A DNA stretch of 64,000 nt from Porphyrobacter sp. (GTDB lineage Bacteria; Pseudomonadota; Alphaproteobacteria; Sphingomonadales; Sphingomonadaceae), in NCBI GenBank assembly GCA_027531395.1, contig JAPZRO010000003.1, positions 248,001-312,000 of the forward strand, written 5' to 3'. A model generated the notes under the pieces. The model saw only the letters and a program-made list of their open reading frames with translations. It did not search any database and was not told where the DNA came from. How positions within the stretch are numbered: the first letter of the stretch is position 1; every line of letters begins with the position of its first letter. Below are positions 17,529 through 25,596 of the stretch, piece after piece. The translations under genes and the position numbers were made by a program.

Positions 17529-17566
17529 TTTAGGTTGATTCGCGCGCCCGTCCAATCTTTAGGTTG
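17529..17566. promoter_or_regulatory. Direct repeat TTTAGGTTG in a divergent promoter region
   Basis: TTTAGGTTG occurs exactly twice (17529-17537 and 17558-17566) in the 52-nt gap between pepN and the divergent SDR gene. The starts are 29 nt apart, about three helical turns, as for a dimeric regulator site. It could be chance. Confidence 0.3.
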
Positions 17567-17571
17567 GGCCC

Positions 17572-18363
17572 ATGGCGCATTTGCTGATCTTCGGGCTGGG
17601 CTACACCGCAGGGCGCATTGCCGAGGCGATGCGGGCGCGCGGGTGGCGGGTAGCGGCGACCGGCAGCGCGGGCGACATCGCCTTTGCCGACCGGGACGCG
17701 GTCGAGGCGGCGCTGGCAGAGGCGACCCACATCCTCTCCTCCGTCCCGCCCGCGCGCACGGGCGGCGATCCGGTGCTCGACACCTATGGCACCGCGCTGT
17801 CGGGCAAGGCGCTGTTCTACCTCTCCTCCACCGGGGTCTATGGCGACCGCGCAGGGGCATGGGTGGACGAGGCGACGCCGACCATCGCGCAATCGGGAGA
17901 AGGCCGCCGCAATGCCCGCGCCGAGGCCGATCTGGCATGGCTCGCGCTGGGCGCGCGGGTGTTCCGCCTGCCGGGGATCTACGGCCCGGGCCGCTCGGCG
18001 CTCGACCGGGTGCGGGCCGGACAGGCGCGGCGGATCGACCTGCCCGATCAGGTCTTCAGCCGCGTCCATGTCGACGATATCGCCAGCGGGGTGGTCGCCG
18101 CGCTGGAGCAGGACGCGCCCGCCGGAGCCTACAATCTCGGCGACGACTGGCCGTGCAGCGGCAATGAGGTCACCGAACACGCCTGCCGGTTGCTCGGCCT
18201 GCCGCTGCCGCCGCTCGAAAGTCTGGAGGAGGCCAACCTCTCCGAAATGGCGCGCGGCTTCTACATGGAGAACCGCCGCGTCGCCAACGGCAAGGCCAAG
18301 CGGGTGCTGGGGTGGCAGCCGAAATATCCAACCTATGTCGAAGGGCTCGCGGCGCTGCTGTGA
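17572..18363 (+). CDS. NAD(P)-dependent epimerase/dehydratase-like atypical SDR
   Basis: 263 residues with an N-terminal Rossmann motif (FGLGYTAG, residues 7-14) and YLSSTGVYGD in the active-site strand. A VHVDDIA segment and a C-terminal helical substrate region follow, as in the YeeZ/extended-SDR group. The Tyr of TGVYGD is present but the usual YxxxK Lys is not obvious, as in other atypical members. The substrate is unknown. It is transcribed away from pepN, and no strong ribosome site precedes the ATG. Confidence 0.8.
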   Translation: MAHLLIFGLGYTAGRIAEAMRARGWRVAATGSAGDIAFADRDAVEAALAEATHILSSVPPARTGGDPVLDTYGTALSGKALFYLSSTGVYGDRAGAWVDEATPTIAQSGEGRRNARAEADLAWLALGARVFRLPGIYGPGRSALDRVRAGQARRIDLPDQVFSRVHVDDIASGVVAALEQDAPAGAYNLGDDWPCSGNEVTEHACRLLGLPLPPLESLEEANLSEMARGFYMENRRVANGKAKRVLGWQPKYPTYVEGLAALL

Positions 18364-18366
18364 TTT

Positions 18367-18499
18367 TTCACGCGGAGACGCGGAGGCGCGGAGAAGGTTG
18401 CGCGGCGTAGTCGCGGATCATCCTGCACAAAGTCACAAAGTCAAAAGGCCGCAAAAACGGCGGCCAAGAAACCTCCGCGTCTCCGCGTCTCCGCGTGAA
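18367..18499. repeat. Long inverted repeat with GCGGAGAC units between convergent genes
   Basis: The left arm (18367-18393) and right arm (18473-18499) are 27-nt inverted copies with one mismatch, built from tandem CGCGGAGA units. The spacer holds CACAAAGT direct repeats and a GGCCG/CGGCC mini-stem. Such units recur as dispersed intergenic repeats in many proteobacteria (family recollection). It probably ends both convergent transcripts. Confidence 0.8.
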
Positions 18500-18502
18500 A
18501 TC

Positions 18503-19414
18503 CTACTTCTTCTGCTTTGACTTGAGCGCCAGCCCCATGCCGACGAGCGCCAGCGCCATGCCGCCGGCCGAGAGCGCGTCCCACACGAACCCCTCGAACA
18601 GGGTCGAGAGCAGCATCGCCACGCACACCGTCACGATGCCGTTGTAAGCCGTCTTCCCCGCCCCGATCTGGCGCACCAGATTGTAGTGCAGCGGGAAGGT
18701 CACCACCGATCCGATGATCGCGAGATAGGCCGTCCCCGCCCAGAACTGCCACGCGCCCGGGAGCGTCGGCGGGCCGCCGGTCACGAAGGCATAGCCGAGG
18801 TCGAAGATCGTCCCGTAGAGCGCCGCCCAGGCGAGAAAGCTCACCATCGGCACCCCGCGTCCGGTGGGATTGGCCTGCACCACATTGGCGATCGAGGCGG
18901 CCAGCATTCCGCCCACCGCCAGCACGATCCCCAGCATCACGTTCCCGCCGAGTGGTGCCGCCTGCCATTCGTGCACCAGCAGCATCGCCACGCCGACAAT
19001 CGCGACAAGGCTCCCGCCGATGAACCCGCCCGCCACCTTCTCGCCGATGAAGATCTTGGCGAAGACGGCATTGGGCACCATCAGCAGCGCGAACATCACC
19101 GCGACGATGCCGGAGGTGATGTGCTGTTCGGAGTGATAGACGAACAGGAAATTGCCGCTGAACTGCGCGATCCCGACGCCCAGCGCCAAGAGGTGCTCGG
19201 GCCGGTTGAGGCGGAGCCGCTGGCCCATCACCGCCGCCAGCACGAACAGCGCCGGGGTCGCCAGCATGAAGCGGTAGAACACCCCCCATGCCGCCGGAAC
19301 GTCCGAAATCTGTCCGGTGATGACGAACCAGGTCGAGCCCCAGATCGTGCCGGTCAGCATGAAGGGGATCAGCACCTTGGGGCTGAGCATCGACGGGGCG
19401 GCAGCGTCACTCAC
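18503..19414 (-). CDS. DMT-family (EamA) transporter
   Basis: 303 residues with ten predicted membrane helices in two EamA halves; the first begins IPFMLTGTIWGSTWFVI, with the conserved W-G-S-xW-F. Such carriers usually export amino acids or metabolites. The start is GTG at 19414, overlapping the threonine aldolase stop by 4 nt, so the pair is translationally coupled. This hints at export of an amino-acid-related product (inference). The tail is basic (KSKQKK). Confidence 0.85.
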   Translation of the reverse strand: MSDAAAPSMLSPKVLIPFMLTGTIWGSTWFVITGQISDVPAAWGVFYRFMLATPALFVLAAVMGQRLRLNRPEHLLALGVGIAQFSGNFLFVYHSEQHITSGIVAVMFALLMVPNAVFAKIFIGEKVAGGFIGGSLVAIVGVAMLLVHEWQAAPLGGNVMLGIVLAVGGMLAASIANVVQANPTGRGVPMVSFLAWAALYGTIFDLGYAFVTGGPPTLPGAWQFWAGTAYLAIIGSVVTFPLHYNLVRQIGAGKTAYNGIVTVCVAMLLSTLFEGFVWDALSAGGMALALVGMGLALKSKQKK

Positions 19415-20430
19415 AGCGCGGCAATCGCCTTGCCGAGGGCCGCCGCGTCTTCGGGGCGGGTGTTCCACGCGGTGACGAAGCGCGCGGAATCCACGCCCCA
19501 GTCGTAGAAGGCGAAATCCTGCGCCCGTAGCGCCGCGCGCTCGGCCTCGGTCAGGCGCACGAACAGCTCGTTGGCCTCGACCGGATGGAGCAGGCGGTCA
19601 CCGCAGCCGGAAGCGACTTCCTGCGCAGCGGCGTTGGCGCTGGCCGCATTGGCGAGCCACAGCCCGTCATCGAGCATCGCGAGGATCTGCGCCGCGAGAT
19701 AGCGGCCCTTGCATTGCAGGTGCCCGGCGCGCTTGCGGCGATAGCGGACCTGATGGGCAGCCTCGGGGTCGAACAGCACGACGGCCTCCGCCCCCATGCC
19801 GCCGTTCTTGATGAACCCGAAGGCGAGGCTGTCGACCGGGCCGCTCGCCGCCCGCGCCGCCACCTCGGGCGAGCCGCCGAGGAAGGCTGCGGCATTGGCG
19901 AAGCGCGCGCCGTCCATGTGGAGGCCCAGCCGGCGCTCCTTGGCAAAGGCCCCCAGCGCCTCCAGTTCTTCGGGCGAATAGGTGCGGCCATATTCGCTGG
20001 CCTGCGTGATCGCGATCGCGTGGGGCTGCACCTGATGCACGTCATTGCGGATCGGATCGACCAGCGCGGCGATATCGGCGGGCGTCAGCTTGGCGCCCTC
20101 GCCTTCGGCCAGCATCAGCTTGGCGCCGTGGAGGAAGAAGCCCGGGGCGCCGCCCTCGTCGACCTCGATATGCGCCTCGCGGTGGCACACCACCCCGCCA
20201 TGGGGCGCGCACATCGTGGCGAGCGCCAGACAATTCGCCGCCGTTCCCGTCGCCACCCACAGCGCCGCACACTCGCGTCCGAACAGCGCGGTGAAGCGCG
20301 CGTCGAGCTCGGCCGAGAGCGCATCCCCGTCATAGGGGTTGTCCGGCTGGTCCGCCCCACGCATCGCCTCCCAAAGCTTGGGGTGGACGGCAGCGGCATT
20401 GTCGGAGAGAAAGGGCTTGGCGAGGGTCAT
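19411..20430 (-). CDS. ltaE: Low-specificity threonine aldolase (PLP enzyme)
   Basis: 339 residues of the fold-type I beta-eliminating lyase/threonine aldolase family. The start SDNAAAVHP and the HMDGAR motif (171-176, cofactor Asp) fit, and the Schiff-base Lys is most likely Lys208 in FGFIKNGG. The expected reaction is reversible cleavage of L-threonine/allo-threonine to glycine and acetaldehyde, or of a related beta-hydroxy amino acid. Its stop overlaps the downstream DMT exporter. Moderately divergent from E. coli LtaE, so the precise substrate is open. Confidence 0.85.
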   Translation of the reverse strand: MTLAKPFLSDNAAAVHPKLWEAMRGADQPDNPYDGDALSAELDARFTALFGRECAALWVATGTAANCLALATMCAPHGGVVCHREAHIEVDEGGAPGFFLHGAKLMLAEGEGAKLTPADIAALVDPIRNDVHQVQPHAIAITQASEYGRTYSPEELEALGAFAKERRLGLHMDGARFANAAAFLGGSPEVAARAASGPVDSLAFGFIKNGGMGAEAVVLFDPEAAHQVRYRRKRAGHLQCKGRYLAAQILAMLDDGLWLANAASANAAAQEVASGCGDRLLHPVEANELFVRLTEAERAALRAQDFAFYDWGVDSARFVTAWNTRPEDAAALGKAIAAL

Positions 20431-20496
20431 CGTGAAATCGCCTCTAGCTGCACGCGCACGGCTTGCAAGCGGCTGAGGCCATCAGGAGCACGAAAG

Positions 20497-20814
20497 ATGG
20501 GCGGCGAGCACTCCGAGGTCGGCATCACCCACCATGTGCAGGGGCAGGGCGGGTGCTATCTGGCGGTGCTGCCGGATTCCGCGCACGAGGCCTATCTCAA
20601 GTGGGAACCCGGCGGCATGGCAGGCGGCAAGGAAGTGCGCATCGCCGCGCATACCGTGGTGCCGCGCGCGATCGGCGGACGCGGGGTGGCCGCGCAGCTG
20701 GTGCTGCGGATGGTCGCCGATGCCGAGCGGCTCGGCTTCCTGATCCGCCCCGATTGCTCCTATGTCGCGGCCAAGTTCGCCGAGAACCCCGACTGGGCCT
20801 CGCTCAAAGCCTGA
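20497..20814 (+). CDS. YjdJ-type GNAT N-acetyltransferase
   Basis: 105 residues of the small GNAT family, with the acetyl-CoA region RAIGGRGVAAQLV (about 58-70) and a C-terminal IRPDCSYVAAKF typical of YjdJ-like proteins. The ATG at 20497 has AGGAG about 9 nt upstream. The substrate is unknown. Its last 55 nt overlap, tail to tail, the end of the convergent PH-domain gene. Confidence 0.8.
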   Translation: MGGEHSEVGITHHVQGQGGCYLAVLPDSAHEAYLKWEPGGMAGGKEVRIAAHTVVPRAIGGRGVAAQLVLRMVADAERLGFLIRPDCSYVAAKFAENPDWASLKA

Positions 20815-22319
20815 GCCTGAACCGGCGGCGCATCGAGCCGCGAATAATCGGTCGCGGCGATGGTTTCGAGCACGCTCGCCCTGAGCGCGCGGGCCTCGGC
20901 CAGCGGCACCCCGGCGATCGCGAAGCTGCCGCCCGCCAGCCCGAGATGCACCGTCGCATAGCCGCGCCGCCGCGCCACCGGCCCCTGCGCGATCTCGACC
21001 GAATGGAGCTTGAGCCGCGTCGCGATCCGGCTGGTGGGTGACAGGAACCCGCTGGTGGCGAAGATCTGCGTCTCGCTCAGCGCAAAGCGGCGGAACTCCC
21101 ACGCGTAGAGATTGGCCGCGACCGCCACCACCGCCGCGCCGAGCGGGATCAGGAACAGGCCGGGCGGAGCGAAGATCGCGACCGGGATCGCCGCCAGCAC
21201 GAACGGGGCCGAATCGAGCAGGGCCTTGTCGGTGCGCTGCCGCTTGCTGGCGCGCTGCCACGCGATGCCCTCGTCGGGCAGACGAAATCCCGCCGCGGCC
21301 ACGATCGGCGCGAGCTCGTCCAGCTTGGCAAAGGGCGCGACCACATGGCTCTCGCCCTCGCTGTCCTGTGCGAGGCTGACGAAGCTCAGACCATGCCAGC
21401 CGAAGCGGTAGCGCAGCAGGCCGGTGCCGATCACCAGCCCCTGCACCCGGTGCGCGGGCATCACCACATCGGTGCGGGTGAGCAGCCCGCGCTGGCGGCG
21501 GAACCCGCGCGCCGAGCGGGTCAGGGTAAAGCCCCAGTCGCGCAGCACGGTCCGCACCACGCCGGTGGCAGACCCGACAACGATCAGCCCCATAAGGCCG
21601 ACCACCGCTCCCAGCGCCTGCACGTAGGGACCAAGCGTGGCGACGGTGCTGCCCTGTTCCTTCAGCCAGCCGTACCACAGATCGACGTTCCACACGTCGA
21701 GATCGGTGACATTGTCGACATATTGCAGCGCGCCGCCGAGCACTGCGAAGACCGCGAGCGAGAATTCGAACAGGCCGAAAGTGACGAGCCGACCCGGGCC
21801 CATCGCAAACAGCACCTCGCCTTCGCTGTCCTGCGCGGCGGGGGCATCGCTGGCGGGGGCCTGCGCCGCCTGCTCCTCGTCGCGCCGTTCGCGCACCAGC
21901 TGGCGCAGGCGCTCGCCTTCGCTGGCGGTGAGGTATTGCAGGCTGAGGTCATCGCCTCCGCCCGCCCCGGTCTCGAACTTGACCGAGACCAGCCCTAGCA
22001 GGCGCGGCACGGGCTTGGCCTCCAGGCTGACGTCCTGAATGCGCTCGAACGGCACCGAGCGCGCCGAACGGCTGAACAGCCCGCTTTCCACCCGGATGTC
22101 GGTTTCGCCGATGGTGTAGGTCAGGCGCCGCCAGCGCAGGAAGCTGAAGGCGCTGCCGATCAGGGTCGCAGCCAGCCCCACGCCAAGCGCGAGCCACAGC
22201 CGGTCGCCACCGCCGATGCCGGAAAAGGCGATCGCGATCGCCGGGAAAATCCCGCTGCGGATGCTGCCGAGCGCGCCGAGAGCGACGCTGAGCGGGGCGG
22301 TGCGCCGAGTGTCGCTCAT
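20760..22319 (-). CDS. Bacterial PH-domain membrane protein (YdbT-like)
   Basis: 519 residues with alternating membrane helices and two or three bPH2 domains. Each domain starts with a strand such as LTYTIGETDIRVESGLFSR and contains an RIQDV/RVQGL motif. The ATG at 22319 lies 10 nt after the stop of the PH-domain partner gene, the YdbS/YdbT arrangement of many bacteria. In Bacillus subtilis the YdbS/YdbT pair is linked to resistance to certain antimicrobial peptides, but the molecular role is unknown. The 3' end overlaps the GNAT gene by 55 nt. Confidence 0.85.
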   Translation of the reverse strand: MSDTRRTAPLSVALGALGSIRSGIFPAIAIAFSGIGGGDRLWLALGVGLAATLIGSAFSFLRWRRLTYTIGETDIRVESGLFSRSARSVPFERIQDVSLEAKPVPRLLGLVSVKFETGAGGGDDLSLQYLTASEGERLRQLVRERRDEEQAAQAPASDAPAAQDSEGEVLFAMGPGRLVTFGLFEFSLAVFAVLGGALQYVDNVTDLDVWNVDLWYGWLKEQGSTVATLGPYVQALGAVVGLMGLIVVGSATGVVRTVLRDWGFTLTRSARGFRRQRGLLTRTDVVMPAHRVQGLVIGTGLLRYRFGWHGLSFVSLAQDSEGESHVVAPFAKLDELAPIVAAAGFRLPDEGIAWQRASKRQRTDKALLDSAPFVLAAIPVAIFAPPGLFLIPLGAAVVAVAANLYAWEFRRFALSETQIFATSGFLSPTSRIATRLKLHSVEIAQGPVARRRGYATVHLGLAGGSFAIAGVPLAEARALRASVLETIAATDYSRLDAPPVQAQALSEAQSGFSANLAAT

Positions 22320-22329
22320 GGCCGAAGGC

Positions 22330-22848
22330 TCACTGGGTTTCCCGGCGGATATGGGCGCGGATCTCCTCGCGCATCTCGCGCGCCAGCTCCTCGCCGAGGC
22401 CGGGCAGCGAGACGCTGGCATTGTGGTTGCCGGCGGTGTGGAGCGTCAGCGTCGCGATGCCGAAGAAGCGGTCGAGCGGGCCCTGATCGACGTCGATATG
22501 CTGCACCCGCCCGAACGGAACGACCGTGTCCGAACGCAGCAACAGCCCGCGCACGACCCGCAGACGATCCGCCGAAATCTGGTAACCGCGCGCATTGTAG
22601 CGGCGGGTGGGCACGCGGATGATGCAGGCCAGCGCGATCAGCAGCACCGGCCCGGCGATGACACCGGCCGGGAACAGGGCCTCACCGACGAACGCGCTCT
22701 CCAGCACCAGCGCGCCGACGAGGAAGGGCACCGACATCAGCGCCGCCTTCACCCGCAAGGCGTGGGTGTAGCCGGGGTGGAGCCGGGTCAGCTCGCCGTC
22801 ATCATCGAGCGGTGCGGCGGCGAGGGCGACAGGTGCGGTGTGGTCCAT
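22330..22848 (-). CDS. Bacterial PH-domain membrane protein (YdbS-like)
   Basis: 172 residues. Two N-terminal membrane helices (about 34-76) are followed by one bPH2 domain with RYNARGYQISADRL and PFGRVQHIDVDQGPLDRFFG, close to the YdbS consensus. It is probably co-transcribed with the larger PH-domain protein downstream and may form a membrane complex with it. Confidence 0.87.
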   Translation of the reverse strand: MDHTAPVALAAAPLDDDGELTRLHPGYTHALRVKAALMSVPFLVGALVLESAFVGEALFPAGVIAGPVLLIALACIIRVPTRRYNARGYQISADRLRVVRGLLLRSDTVVPFGRVQHIDVDQGPLDRFFGIATLTLHTAGNHNASVSLPGLGEELAREMREEIRAHIRRETQ

Positions 22849-22887
22849 GGTGCCTTACTGGCGCAATACACCGCGATGATGCAAGCT

Positions 22888-24057
22888 CTATCGGCGTTGG
22901 TCGAACCTGCGGCCCACCAGAGCGGCGGCGATGTTGGTCTTCTGCACGTCGATGCTGCCGCCCGCGATGCCCCAGGCATAGGCGTCGCGCAGGCGCTGCT
23001 CCATGCCGTAATCCTTGTGATAGCCGTAGCCGCCCATCACCTGCATGCCCATCGCCGCGACCTCGCGCACGATCTCGTTGGCGAAGCACTTGGCGACCGA
23101 GCTTTCATAGACCGTCGGCAGACCATCGGGCTGGGCGGCGGCGTTGGCGGCGGCGCGGTGGATCAGCAGGCGCGCGGCCTCGACCTTCATCGCCATCTCG
23201 GCGATCTTCAATTGCACCGCCTGAAACTCGATGATCGGCTTGCCGAAGGCGACCCGCTCCTGAACGTAAGCCGTCGCTGCCTCAAGCGCGGCGGCCGCCA
23301 CGCCGAGGCTCTGGGTGGCATTGCCGCAGCGTTCGAGCCCGAAGGCGCTCATCAGCTTCGCAAACCCGCCCGCGCCGATGATCACGTTCTCTGCCGGAAC
23401 GCGCACATCCTCGATCGCGTAGTCGGCGGTGGCGATGCCGCGGAAGCCCATCAGTTCCTCGCGCTTGCCGAACTGCATCCCGGGCGCATCCTTCTCCAGC
23501 AGGATCGCGCCGATGCCCTTGGCCCCGGCCTCCTCGGTGAAGCGGCAATAGGTGACATAGTAGTCCGAATGCCCACCGCCGCTGGTCCAGCGCTTGTAGC
23601 CGTTGACGATATAGTGGTTGCCGTCGAGCACCGCGCGGGTGGTGAGATCGGTCAGCGCCGTGCCGGCATCAGGCTCGGACATCGAGACCGCGACGACCTT
23701 CTCGCCCCGGATCACTTCGGGCAGGATGCGCGCCTTCATCGCCGCCGAGCCGAAGCGTTCGATGGTGCGCACCGGCCCGGCCAGCGCCTCGAACACCGGG
23801 AAGGCGACCGCGTTGGAGATCTTCGCGAACTCCTCCAGCACGATCAGCGCCTCAAGGTGCCCGAGCCCGAGCCCGCCATATTCGACCGGCAGGTTGACCC
23901 CGAGGAAGCCCATCTCGCCATAGGTGCGCAGCATGTCGTGCGGGACGGGATAGTCCTTCGCCTCCATGTCGCGCGCCAGCGCCGGCAGTTCCTTCTGCGC
24001 GAACTTGCGCGCGGTTTCCTGCAGCTCGCGCTGCTCGTCGGTCAGGTGGAAGTCCAT
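22888..24057 (-). CDS. Acyl-CoA dehydrogenase
   Basis: 389 residues with N-terminal helical, beta and C-terminal FAD domains. Flavin motifs VSMSEPDAGT (124-133) and YKRWTSG (154-160) are seen. The usual C-terminal catalytic Glu position reads IAGGSIDVQ (363-371), with Gly where YEGT carries Glu. Glu242 in GLERCGNA lies where isovaleryl-CoA and long-chain dehydrogenases carry their base, so the protein is probably active with a relocated base (inference). It oxidises an acyl-CoA to the enoyl-CoA. It is monocistronic and divergent from the GST gene. Confidence 0.88.
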   Translation of the reverse strand: MDFHLTDEQRELQETARKFAQKELPALARDMEAKDYPVPHDMLRTYGEMGFLGVNLPVEYGGLGLGHLEALIVLEEFAKISNAVAFPVFEALAGPVRTIERFGSAAMKARILPEVIRGEKVVAVSMSEPDAGTALTDLTTRAVLDGNHYIVNGYKRWTSGGGHSDYYVTYCRFTEEAGAKGIGAILLEKDAPGMQFGKREELMGFRGIATADYAIEDVRVPAENVIIGAGGFAKLMSAFGLERCGNATQSLGVAAAALEAATAYVQERVAFGKPIIEFQAVQLKIAEMAMKVEAARLLIHRAAANAAAQPDGLPTVYESSVAKCFANEIVREVAAMGMQVMGGYGYHKDYGMEQRLRDAYAWGIAGGSIDVQKTNIAAALVGRRFDQRR

Positions 24058-24169
24058 GGCCGCCTCAATCCCTTGTCGTTGCCTTCGCGTCCCCTAGCGC
24101 ATTTGTGAGGCTGGCGCGCAAGCCCCTCGCGGCATAGAAATCGCCCAAAGCAATCCGGGAGAGCAACAG

Positions 24170-24817
24170 ATGACCATCCTCCATTCCAGCCTCGGCCCCA
24201 ATCCGCGTCTCGTGCGGATGTTCATGGTCGAAAAGGGCCTTGAAGAGGGCAAGGATTTCACCCGCGTCCATTACGACATCATCACCGGGCAGAACCGGCA
24301 GGATGCCGGCTACATGGCCAAGAACCCGCAGGGCACCACCCCGACGCTGGAACTGGATGACGGCACCTGCCTCACCGAAAGCTGGCCGATCTGCGAATTC
24401 ATCGAGGAGCTGCATCCGGCGCACAACATGTTCGGCGAAACCCCGCTGGAGCGCGCCGAGGTGCGCAAGTGGGTGCGGCTGTTCGATCAGGAAGTGGTCG
24501 TCCCGATGACGATGGGCTTCCGCGCCGGCGCGGGCCGCCCGATGTTCGAACCGCGCATGAGCGTCGTCTCGGTCGAGGCGGGCGCGGAGCTGACGGCGAT
24601 GGCGGACGCCAAGTGGCGGATGTTCGACGAGATCCTCGGCGGCAGCAACCACATCGCGCTGGGCCGCTTCACCTTTGCCGACCTGATCATCTTCGCCTTC
24701 GCCAATTTCGGCTTCACCGTGGGCTGGAAGATTCCCGAGGGCGCAAACAACCTCGTGCGCTTCGTCGACACCCACAACCAGCGCCCCTGCGCCGCGATCT
24801 GGCAGCAGGCGGAGTAA
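24170..24817 (+). CDS. Glutathione S-transferase family protein
   Basis: 215 residues. An N-terminal thioredoxin-like domain (SSLGPNPRLVRMFMVEKG; TPTLELDDGTCLTES with the glutathione-binding Glu-Ser) is followed by a helical C-domain. It may conjugate or isomerise an electrophilic intermediate using glutathione. The ATG has GGGAGAG 8 nt upstream. Its stop overlaps the next SDR start (TAATG), so the two are coupled and may act in one pathway. Confidence 0.85.
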   Translation: MTILHSSLGPNPRLVRMFMVEKGLEEGKDFTRVHYDIITGQNRQDAGYMAKNPQGTTPTLELDDGTCLTESWPICEFIEELHPAHNMFGETPLERAEVRKWVRLFDQEVVVPMTMGFRAGAGRPMFEPRMSVVSVEAGAELTAMADAKWRMFDEILGGSNHIALGRFTFADLIIFAFANFGFTVGWKIPEGANNLVRFVDTHNQRPCAAIWQQAE

Positions 24818-25596
24818 TGCCCGACCTTTCGGGGAAGGTCGCGATCGTCACCGGCTGCGCCAGCGGAATCGGCGCGGCGACCGTGCGGCGGTTCGTCGCC
24901 GACGGCGCGCAGGTGCTCGGCACAGATCTTGATCCCGAGCGCGGTGCGGCCCTGTGCGCCGAGGTGGGCGCGGCGTTCGCGCCGCAGGACGTGTCCGACC
25001 GCGCGGCGTGGCCCGGCATCGTCGCGCTTGCGGTCGAGACCTTCGGGCGGCTCGACATCCTCGTCAACAATGCCGGGATGGTGTCGGGTGCGGGCATCGG
25101 CGACCTCGACGATGACGCGATGTTCGCGGCATGGGACAAGGTGCTGGCCGTCAATCTCACTGGCACGATGGCGGGATGCCGCGCAGCGATTGCGGCGATG
25201 AAGGCCAACCCCGGCGGGGCCAAGGGCGCGATCGTCAATATCGCCTCGACCACCGCGATTGCCCCGCTGCCGACGGATGTGGGCTACTCGGCGAGCAAGG
25301 GTGCGGTGAGGGTGCTGTCCAAGTCGGTCGCCACATGGTGCGCCAAGGCGGGTCTCGCGATCCGCTGCAACACGGTGATCCCCGGCGCGACGCACACCGG
25401 CATTCTCGATGCCGCAGAACAGCAGATGCCCGGGCTGATGGCCGCAGTCGCCGCGACCTCACCCCTCAACCGCCTCGCCGATCCGACCGAAACGGCGGCG
25501 GCGATCGCCTTCCTTGCGAGCGACGAATGCCCCTTCATGACCGGGGCGGAGATGCTGGTGGACGGGGCCGCAATGGCGATCCACCCGGGGTTCTAA
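24817..25596 (+). CDS. Classical SDR oxidoreductase
   Basis: 259 residues with TGCASGIG (12-19) for NAD(P), NNAG and the catalytic Tyr-Lys in YSASK. The C-terminal ADPTETAAAIAFLASDE and GAEMLVDGA are typical of the 3-oxoacyl/alcohol dehydrogenase type. The substrate is unknown. The ATG overlaps the GST stop. The end overlaps the convergent MFS gene by 4 nt. Confidence 0.88.
   Translation: MPDLSGKVAIVTGCASGIGAATVRRFVADGAQVLGTDLDPERGAALCAEVGAAFAPQDVSDRAAWPGIVALAVETFGRLDILVNNAGMVSGAGIGDLDDDAMFAAWDKVLAVNLTGTMAGCRAAIAAMKANPGGAKGAIVNIASTTAIAPLPTDVGYSASKGAVRVLSKSVATWCAKAGLAIRCNTVIPGATHTGILDAAEQQMPGLMAAVAATSPLNRLADPTETAAAIAFLASDECPFMTGAEMLVDGAAMAIHPGF

Noticed and set aside
15078-18167. Very long plus-strand open frame opposite pepN
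   Set aside because: High-GC antisense shadow: Arg/His/Gly-rich low-complexity translation with no family motif, while pepN on the other strand has all M1 motifs.
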